Shown: positions 8,654-14,245 of the stretch, piece after piece
How the letters are laid out: each line of letters starts with the position of its first letter
Position numbering within the stretch: position 1 is the stretch's first letter
Position numbers and translations under genes: made by a program
Source of the DNA: CALMFT01 sp035333525
GTDB lineage: Bacteria > Patescibacteriota > Gracilibacteria > Absconditabacterales > Absconditicoccaceae
DNA length: 14,245 bases
Direction of reading: 5' to 3'
Assembly (NCBI GenBank): GCA_035333525.1
Contig: DAOQQF010000027.1
Coordinates: forward strand, 1-14,245
Notes under the pieces: model-generated
The model's database searches: none
Told to the model about the DNA's origin: nothing
The model's input: only the letters and a program-made list of their open reading frames with translations

Positions 8654-9076
8654 ATGGATCCACTAGCAGTAGGTTATACCTCAAACATGATTCCTTGGAT
8701 AGTACTTACTATCTTGGGATGACTAGTAATTTTGATATGTGTAGGCTGTATCTATGCCTTTATCAAATCAATTCTCGGTTTTATTTTTTCTCATGGAGAT
8801 GCCGCCAAACAACAAAAAGCTCGGGATGGAATCCAATATATGGTTATTGGTCTTATCTTATGTCTCGTGTTTTTGTTTATTTTCCCATTGTTTTTCAAAA
8901 AAGCTAAAGTTACTTGATACGAGTACTATACACCAAAAAACGTTTTTTTGAGAGCATGAGAGATCACCAAAGAACTCTTTTCGATTACCGATATCGTTAG
9001 AAATGGTTACGAATGATCCAAGATTTTTAATGATACTATCGCACCCGATGGGAATACGATCGACACTGAACTATAA
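8654..9076 (+). CDS. Small two-helix membrane protein, VirB2/TrbC pilin-like layout
   Basis: This 140-residue protein has two hydrophobic segments (about 14-45 and 61-80) joined by a short polar loop, HGDAAKQQKARDGIQYM. Two helices with a basic, Gln- and Lys-rich loop just before the second is the layout seen in VirB2/TrbC-type pilin-like proteins, which are common in Patescibacteria. The tail after residue 85 (YEYYTPKNVF to the end) is polar and probably exposed on one face of the membrane. In-frame TGA at several sites is read as Gly, including the GG in the first helix. It is the first gene of a plus-strand cluster, 26 bases before a lipoprotein gene. No pilus assembly gene is present here, so the pilin link rests on topology only; another small membrane protein is possible. 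Confidence 0.65.
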
Positions 9077-9102
9077 TTTTTTATCCTTTGCCCCTCATCA
9101 TC

Positions 9103-9666
9103 ATGTCTTTTTCTCGTAGTATGTGTATCAGTATGTTGTTAGTAGGTAGTAGTATGATATTGGCTGGCTGTATCAAATCATGAACCATCAATCCCGATAT
9201 CCAAGAGCTACCCACTAGTAGTGGTCAACTCAGTAGACCAACTATGAAGGATAATACAAACAAGTCAGGTATGATCTCACGTATCGATGTCTATCAGATT
9301 ATCTTGGATGGCACCGAAACAAACTATTCATGAACCAAAACTACAGTAGGTTGTAACGATTCATTGGTTAGTCTTCCTACTACAGTCAGCATCAACGAGG
9401 TTGATAAGTATGCTGGTATATGGAATATATTTTCCAAGTTAGATCGTGAACCTGATGGATTTACCAATCCATGGAAAACTCAAAATAAACTTTCTTTCCA
9501 AAGTTATGAGATACAAGGTTCTACTCTTATTATAAATCTTTCATGACAAATTATGATAGGTGGAGTATGCGACGTTCCTAGGCTCAATGAAACCATCAAA
9601 GCAACCTACAAAACCTTGTGATATACACAAGTCTTAGTCTTAGTAAACGGTCAACCTATTCAATAA
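9103..9666 (+). CDS. GerMN-domain lipoprotein
   Basis: This 187-residue protein carries a lipoprotein signal: a hydrophobic stretch after a short start region and the lipobox LAGC with the lipidated Cys at residue 23, so it should be anchored to the outer face of the membrane. The mature part looks like a GerMN domain (first known from spore germination protein GerM and also found in LpqB-like lipoproteins). It opens with GCNDSLVSLPTTV (about 83-95), has a central LSFQSYEIQGSTLIINLSG, the GGVCDVPRLNETI block near 153-165, and ends with VLVLVNGQPI. The two Cys may pair. Three to four TGA codons read as Gly. The gene ends six bases before mnmA, so the two are probably co-transcribed. The exact role is unknown. 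Its maturation would need an Lgt enzyme. Confidence 0.8.
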
Positions 9667-9672
9667 TTCATT

Positions 9673-10758
9673 ATGCGTATTTTGGTTGGTATCTCATGAG
9701 GAGTTGATAGCGCCGTGAGTGCCTATCTATTGAAGCAAGCATGACATGATGTTGTGTGAGGTTTTATGTTAAACTATCTGGACGAATCCAATCCCCATTG
9801 TACGACCAAACAAGATCTAGAGTCATTTCACCGCGTCTGTCAGTTTCTCCATATTCCTTTTGAGATCTTGGATTTTAGAGATGACTATGAACATAAAATA
9901 CTAACTATGATGGTTGAGTCCTATCGCCAAGGTAAAACTCCCAATCCTGATGTATACTGTAACTCTGAAGTTAAGTTTAAGCTCTTTTTGGAAGAAGCAC
10001 TCATACTTGGTTATGATCATATTGCAACCGGTCACTACGCTCAGATTATCTCAGATAATACGTCATGAAATATACTCTATAAGCTGATCAGAGGGACAGA
10101 TCCTACCAAAGATCAGTCATATTTTTTGGCGTGACTTAATCAATTTCAGCTTGCCCATACACTCTTTCCGATAGGATCTATGCTCAAATCTCATGTAAGA
10201 CAACTTGCTCATGAAATTGGTTTACCCAATGCAGATCGCAAAGATTCACAAGGATTGTGTTTCGTAGGCAAAATATCAATGAGTGAGTTTTTGCAGTCAA
10301 GGCTTTGAGCCCAACCTGGTGCTATTGTTTTGGAAGACGGAACAGTAGTATGAACGCACCAATGAGTATATCAATATACCATTGGTCAACGTAAACATAT
10401 CGGTCTCCATAATCAATACTATGTAATATGAATTAATAGTTGAACCAATACACTGATCGTGTCCGCCAACCCTGATCATACTGATCTATGGTGTCATGAG
10501 GTACATTGTAGAGTGTTTCATCGAATTGCAGATATTGTTCCTTTCGCTCATCATACATCAATGAGATGTTGGTGTAAACTCAGATATAGATCCGCCCTCC
10601 AGTCATGTATCATCTCTTGGGGTTTAGATAATACACTTATCATAAGATGCGATACTCATCAAAAAGGTATTCCTATAGGTCAAATCTGTGTCTTGTATGG
10701 ATGACCCGAATGACAAGAAATCTTGGGGTCGTGAGAGATAACTCGAAGAGGAGGATAA
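9673..10758 (+). CDS. mnmA: tRNA-specific 2-thiouridylase MnmA
   Basis: MnmA makes 2-thiouridine at the wobble base U34 of tRNAs for Lys, Glu and Gln, using ATP and a persulfide sulfur. The 361-residue length is normal. The N-terminal PP-loop reads ISGGVDSAVSA (7-17). The two catalytic Cys are C96 in TPNPDVYCNSEVKF and C196 in RKDSQGLCF (E. coli C102 and C199). GHYA (120-123), KDQSYFL (146-152) and YTIGQRKHIGL are also conserved. It ends in the usual beta-barrel. Thirteen of about 35 glycines are TGA, among them the first Gly of the PP-loop, which makes this the clearest proof of the code. It lies six bases after the lipoprotein gene. Copy B of the repeat starts 33 bases after the stop. Confidence 0.97.
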
Positions 10759-10791
10759 AGACTATTATTCTCATAATCATACAAGTTAGTA

Positions 10792-11029
10792 AAGGAACCT
10801 TGGGAAATAAGTAATACCAATTACGTATCAAAAGAGAACTATTGTTTTGGTACATACCGATGATATAACTAGCAAACTATTGGGAATCAAGAAAATGGGT
10901 AGTTTGCGTTTGTTATACAATCGGTATAACATAAAACGAAGTGTTATGATTACGACATGGAAGAGGTCCCGAACTCTCGGGATACATATCCTCGGGAAAC
11001 TCGTCAAATCTCAGATCTGGAACAAGATC
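10792..11029 (+). repeat. ~250-bp repeat, copy B
   Basis: This 238-bp segment differs from copy A by four substitutions and a 13-bp deletion (lacking TTTCGCCCATGGA after CTCGG). The outer stem is 10854-10861 with 10920-10927, and the CCCGA hairpin is 10967-10982. Here the inner stem is GCAAACTA/TAGTTTGC, fully paired where copy A has a G-U pair. The deletion breaks the frame that is open in copy A. Homology ends shortly before the 3' end of the convergent nucleotidyltransferase-like gene. Confidence 0.9.
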
Positions 11030-11042
11030 AAAGGATTTGCTA

Positions 11043-11981
11043 TTATATATATTTTTCATGAATTGAGAGTTTTTCCCCAGCTTCCGTAACGTGTTTTTTT
11101 TTACTTTTGTTTAAATACTTGAGGGTAATCTCTTTTCTCTTGTCCATATGGAACTTGAGCATTGTATCATCCACAATGACTCATCGTCATTTTTTGCCGA
11201 GTTTTTTGGTTTTGTAGTAGAGTATTGGTTTCCAGATAATACCAATGATGGTATTAAGGCCATTCCCCAAAAAACCTCACAATATTCGTTCTCATAGGCG
11301 TTTTATTATAGTATCTCAGATTATCAATGGATTTCATAAACGGATTACTTGTTTGAGTGGATGATGAGGGAGATAGCCTTTAATCCACTTGTTTTCCTTC
11401 CAAATCAAGTCAACCTCTTTGGCGTAGGTACTATATAGTGGTACAAGATGCGCTAACCAAAAAATAAAATAGATATCGATAGGCTGAATCAGTAGCGAAT
11501 AGAGATTGAGATTATTTCTTGTTATGTAAAATGAGAGACAGTATTTTTGGACCGATCTGGATCAGATTCTCGATAATCATAATAGTCATAATATAAACCA
11601 TGAGAGTAATCTAACTAATCGAATTTTACCTGGTGTACATAATATTACTAGATCGATATCTGATCATTGATGAAGAGCATTAAATGTAATACTATTTGCT
11701 AAGTATACATGAGATACAAAAGGCAATGATCTTCGTATCCAACTATGTTTTGCAATCTGTCATAGGTAGTTAGACATATGTTGATTTACTTCTCATCACC
11801 AAGACTCTAGTTCACATTGAGATGGTTCATAATGAAATGAATCATTGATTTGTTTTTGTCAATCTCAACTTGATCGTTTGAAAAATTCAAGCACCGAAGG
11901 TACAGGGAGTGGGTAGTTCATAATCTCATAAAATGTATGAGTTGTATCAATGGTAGCGGAGGTTATGAGATTGTCCTTCAT
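11043..11981 (-). CDS. Nucleotidyltransferase-fold protein of unknown substrate
   Basis: This 312-residue protein resembles a family of uncharacterised nucleotidyltransferase-like proteins common in Patescibacteria. The core signature is ANSITFNALHQGSDIDLVIL (95-114), where N96-S97 takes the place of the usual Gly-Ser and D108-I-D110 would bind metal. G106 is a TGA codon. It is followed by CTPGKIRLVRLLSW, a hydrophobic stretch (125-137), CLSFYITRNNLNL (148-160) and PIDIYFIFWLAHLVPLYS (167-184), in the order the family shows. A second hydrophobic region (about 232-255) suggests membrane association. The end is basic. The last ~13 codons run up to the edge of repeat copy B and may not be ancestral. 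It is convergent with mnmA and divergent from the Lgt-like gene. Substrate unknown. Confidence 0.75.
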
Positions 11982-12069
11982 AGCAAAAATGAAGCAAAAA
12001 AATCAATAAAAATCGATAAATAAGAAATATAGCACTCTACCTAATAAAAATTATGCTTCAAAAAGCAAA

Positions 12070-12101
12070 GAACAAAATTATTATAGAACAAAATTATTAT
12101 A
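12070..12101. repeat. Tandem duplication, 2 x 16 bp
   Basis: GAACAAAATTATTATA occurs twice head to tail (12070-12085 and 12086-12101) in the 151-base divergent gap between the nucleotidyltransferase-like gene and the Lgt-like gene. Each unit ends in TATTATA, so the duplication doubles a possible -10-like element 30-50 bases before the plus-strand ATG. I see no convincing -35 box. Confidence 0.8.
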
Positions 12102-12132
12102 GAAGATATTCATTTCTCTATCCTCAACGTTC

Positions 12133-12915
12133 ATGTTTCCCTATCTTCTGATATGATCTGCCAAAATTAGTATGTTTGGTTTGGGTATAGCACTCTCATT
12201 GTGAGTATTTATTTATAGATGTTTTCGTTACTGTCAGCGTAATCAGATGGATTTTCGTCCCTTATTTTTTGCTTTACCATGGCTGTTTGCGGTCGTTTAT
12301 ATTGTATGAAAGATAAGCTGATTTGTATTAGAAAATAATGCACTGTCGCTTTTTAGTAGATCATGAATAGGATATGTTCTTTCTCCAAATGGTAGTGAAT
12401 TTCACTATGTGTGAGTAGTGGGTGGTGCCTTATTAGCGATGATACTCTTTTTTATCAATAAAACAAAAAATCATATCAAAAGCATGATCGATATGTTTTT
12501 TGATGCTACAATGTGGATGTGTTTTGTAATGGGTATTTTTCTTGTTTTTTCAGATTATGTTATTGGTATACCTAATGATCATGGACGATTTGCAGTAAGA
12601 GCACTCACTGAGTATAGTAAGGTTACTCAATATGGTCAAGTTTATCCTTATGGATTTGTCATATCAATTATTGCACTCATTTCACGATCGATAACCAAGC
12701 TTATTCAACAGTGGAATAATCATACGGGGTTATGATATCTTGGTTTTGCTCTCTTTGCCTTGTGTATGTCTTTTGGATTTAGTTATCAACTTTATGACAA
12801 ACATGGTGTCATCAATCTATGATGACGAGTATTGGATATTAAACATTATATCAATATACTCATCATGATTATTTGTGTTATTCACTACTATAAATTAGTA
12901 AAGACAAAGTATTAA
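12133..12915 (+). CDS. Lgt-like multi-spanning membrane protein (divergent prolipoprotein diacylglyceryl transferase homologue)
   Basis: This 260-residue protein has about six or seven membrane segments. Its order of motifs resembles Lgt, the enzyme that adds diacylglycerol to the lipobox Cys of prolipoproteins: IVGKISGFVL (57-66) in place of the usual GARLGYVL-type block, FHYVGVVGGALLA (90-102) in place of the SFHGG-x-GG block, GIFLVFSDYVIG (134-145) in place of GRIGNFINGE-type, and YPYGFVISI (171-179) in place of HPTQLYE. Key Arg residues seem to be lost (Lys at 60, no Arg in 134-145), so enzyme activity is uncertain. TGA codons give many Gly. The frame with the standard code is only about 100 codons. 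Repeat copy C begins right at its TAA. It might serve as the Lgt for the lipoprotein in this window or be a paralogue with another role. Confidence 0.55.
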
Positions 12916-12986
12916 AGAAACCTTGGGAAATAATACCAATTACGTATCAAAAGAGAACTATTATTTTGGTAAATACCGATGATATA
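12915..12986 (+). repeat. ~250-bp repeat, copy C, left part (interrupted by IS630 element)
   Basis: This matches the first ~75 bases of copies A and B, with a 4-base deletion in the first hairpin region (AAATAATACC against AAATAAGTAATACC). It starts at the stop codon of the Lgt-like gene and breaks off at GATATA, where the IS element is inserted. The left outer-stem arm ATACCGAT is at 12973-12980, and its partner lies 1.1 kb away at 14147-14154. Confidence 0.88.
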
Positions 12987-13012
12987 CTAATACTTGCAAT
13001 TTATAGTGTAAT
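12987..13012. repeat. IS630 element, left terminal inverted repeat
   Basis: It begins CTAATACTTGC and matches the reverse complement of the right end (CTAATTTTCCT) at about 18 of 26 positions, including the outer CTAAT and the inner TGTAA. Confidence 0.75.
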
Positions 13013-13021
13013 ATATATTAT

Positions 13022-13046
13022 ATATAACAGTTTTTAACTGTTATAT
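13022..13046. promoter_or_regulatory. Hairpin in the transposase leader
   Basis: ATATAACAGTT (13022-13032) and AACTGTTATAT (13036-13046) form a perfect 11-bp stem around a TTT loop, eight bases before the transposase ATG. It could damp translation or stop read-through from outside, or bind transposase near the element end. The function is inference; the palindrome is plain. Confidence 0.7.
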
Positions 13047-13053
13047 TATCATC

Positions 13054-14040
13054 ATGAAAACAACAATAGATTGAAGAAAACTATCTCACAAACATCTTGA
13101 AGAGATAAGGAAGAAAGCCATAATTAGAATATTTGAAGGTTTGGAAAAACCTCTAAAGGTAGCTATGTCCTATTGATTAGGTTCTACCTGTATCTATAAT
13201 CGAATTAAAGATTATGAAAAATGATGAAAAAAAGCTTTAAAAGCTAAGACTTGAAAAAAACCTGGTAAAAAACCTTCAATAACAGAGAAACAAGAAAACC
13301 AACTTGTGAAAATGATTTGTAAATGACCAGCATGTTGTATGTTAGACTTTGGATTATGGACATTGGAGATTATACAACAACTTATACATCAAAAATTTTG
13401 AGTCAAGTTACATATATCCTCTGTTCAAAGACTTCTAAGAAAATTAGGATTAAGCAATCAAAAACCACTTCATAAAGCATTTCAACAAGATCCAGTAAAA
13501 GTACAAAGACGATTGAATGAAGAATATCCAAAAATTAAAAAAGAAGCAAAAAAAGAGAAAAGAGAAATTACTTGGTGAGATGAGTCATGATTCAAATCAA
13601 CAGACCACAGATGAAAAACGCGATGAAAAAAATGACATACGCCAGTAATAAGATCATCTTGAGCAAGATTTTGAATCAATGCTGTAAGTTGTGTAAGTAA
13701 TAAGTGAACATTGAGATTTATGGTGTTCAAATGATCATTCAAGACGGATATTCTTATAGAATTCTTAAAGAAATTAATTTATAAATCAGACAAAAAATAT
13801 ACCATTATTCTAGATGGTCATCCAACTCATAAAGCAAAGAAAGTAAAAGACTTTCTAGCATCTATCAACTATCAAATAAAGATATACTACCTTCCATGAT
13901 ATAGTCCTGAATTAAATCCAGATGAGTTAGTACGAAATGAGATAGATAATAACCTTAAACAGAGATTTTGCGTCTCACAGAGCCAATTATGAGATGAGGT
14001 TAGAAAACAATTATACAAACTACAGAAGAATAAAGATTAG
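13054..14040 (+). CDS. IS630-family DDE transposase, intact
   Basis: This 328-residue transposase cuts and joins DNA at the element ends. The N-terminal third holds a helix-turn-helix region (about 15-70, with YGLGSTCIYNRIKDYEKGG), then WTLEIIQQLIHQKFGVKLH (102-120) and a second DNA-binding segment ending RLLRKLGLS. The catalytic triad is D176 in WGDESGF, D254 in IILDGHPTHK and E291 in YLPGYSPELNPDE, with 36 residues between the last two. Eighteen of 24 glycines are TGA, including G175 next to the first catalytic Asp, so with the standard code the protein would stop at its seventh codon. It is undamaged and may be active. The start is the only ATG near the left end, eight bases after the leader hairpin. 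Confidence 0.95.
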
Positions 14041-14066
14041 TTAATATCTATGTTTTGACATAAGAA

Positions 14067-14092
14067 TTTACAGTATATCTAAGGAAAATTAG
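14067..14092. repeat. IS630 element, right terminal inverted repeat
   Basis: Its reverse complement begins CTAATTTTCC and pairs imperfectly with the left end. It is followed directly by the duplicated target TA (14093-14094) and by ACTAGC of the interrupted repeat. Confidence 0.75.
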
Positions 14093-14245
14093 TAACTAGC
14101 GAACTATTAGGAATCAAGAAAATGGGTAGTTTGCGTTTGTTATACAATCGGTATAAGTAAGATAAAACGAAGTGTTATGATTACGACATGGAAGAGACAT
14201 CCTCAGTTTATCTGCCATATGGCAGAGAATTTATTCTCCCATGGA
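14093..14245 (+). repeat. ~250-bp repeat, copy C, right part
   Basis: The segment resumes at ACTAGCGAACTA and follows copies A and B to ATGGAAGAG. It has a 4-base net insertion after CGGTATAA. It then lacks exactly the stem-loop GTCCCGAACTCTCGGGAT and continues ACATCCTCAGTTT, matching ACATATCCTCGGTTT of copy A, before diverging towards the window end. It may continue beyond the window. Confidence 0.85.
14211..14226. repeat. 16-bp perfect palindrome with an adjoining hairpin at the window edge
   Basis: TCTGCCATATGGCAGA is a perfect palindrome. GAGAAT-TT-ATTCTC (14225-14238) overlaps its end. They replace the TTTCGCCCATGGA part of copy A. The role is unknown; a binding site or terminator-like fold is possible. 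Confidence 0.6.

Larger units (their letters stand above)
12987..14092 (+). mobile_element. Complete IS630-family insertion sequence, 1106 bp
   Basis: The element is bounded by imperfect terminal inverted repeats (12987-13012 and 14067-14092) and flanked by a TA duplication (12985-12986 and 14093-14094), the target preference of IS630/Tc1-mariner elements. The ends are placed exactly by comparison with the uninterrupted repeat copies A and B, where GATATAACTAGC is continuous. It encodes a single transposase and has a strong hairpin between the left end and the start codon. Confidence 0.9.

Noticed and set aside
9673..10758. TGA as selenocysteine, as tryptophan (table 4), or as read-through
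   Set aside because: There are far too many TGA codons for selenocysteine and no SECIS-like pattern; Trp is encoded by TGG, and TGA sites match Gly in MnmA motifs.
10847..11089. An 80-residue protein gene on the plus strand in copy B
   Set aside because: It is repeat sequence; the 13-base deletion shifts the frame relative to copy A, and the start is not ATG. It overlaps the 3' end of a real gene.
1..14245. CRISPR array, rRNA or tRNA genes
   Set aside because: No regularly spaced short repeats and no tRNA or rRNA signature were seen on either strand.

Overview
Organism and code. The window is AT-rich and makes sense only if TGA is read as glycine, with TAA and TAG as stops (translation table 25). 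With the standard code every large gene breaks into pieces; with TGA as Gly the pieces join into full-length, recognisable proteins, and the TGA codons fall on conserved glycines (the MnmA PP-loop SGGVDS, the Mrr motif GKDGGID, the LGHIFEQS motif of the type IIG enzyme, the WGDES motif of an IS630 transposase). Table 25 is known from Candidatus Absconditabacteria (SR1) and Gracilibacteria, so the source is most likely one of these Patescibacteria. None of the starts is preceded by a clear Shine-Dalgarno sequence.

Region 1 (1-5941, minus strand) is a tightly packed, probably co-transcribed defence-type cluster, in transcription order: an Mrr-like type IV restriction endonuclease, a 1063-residue type IIG restriction-methyltransferase fusion (Eco57I-like), an unknown 251-residue protein, an unknown 164-residue protein with an N-terminal membrane helix, and a BRO-N/antirepressor-like protein that runs off the left edge. 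A good minus-strand promoter lies upstream of mrr. Further upstream on the same strand is an unrecognised 303-residue protein (6185-7096).

Region 2 (7097-8547) is an accessory patch: a 14-bp inverted repeat, the C-terminal piece of what looks like a serine recombinase, a copy of a ~250-bp repeat, and a 152-residue unknown protein, all in the minus direction.

Region 3 (8554-10758, plus strand) is a cellular gene cluster driven by a divergent promoter: a small two-helix membrane protein of VirB2/TrbC-like layout, a GerMN-domain lipoprotein, and the tRNA 2-thiouridylase MnmA. A second copy of the repeat follows mnmA, then a convergent nucleotidyltransferase-like gene (11043-11981, minus).

Region 4 (12133-14245, plus strand) has an Lgt-like membrane protein with degenerate key residues, directly followed by a third copy of the repeat. 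That copy is split by a complete IS630-family element with terminal inverted repeats and a TA target duplication; its transposase is itself written with TGA glycines.

The most interesting unexplained structure is the repeat. There are three copies in 14 kb, each within about 35 bases downstream of a stop codon and in the same direction as the upstream gene. All can form a long, partly conserved hairpin, and one copy is joined in frame to the recombinase fragment.
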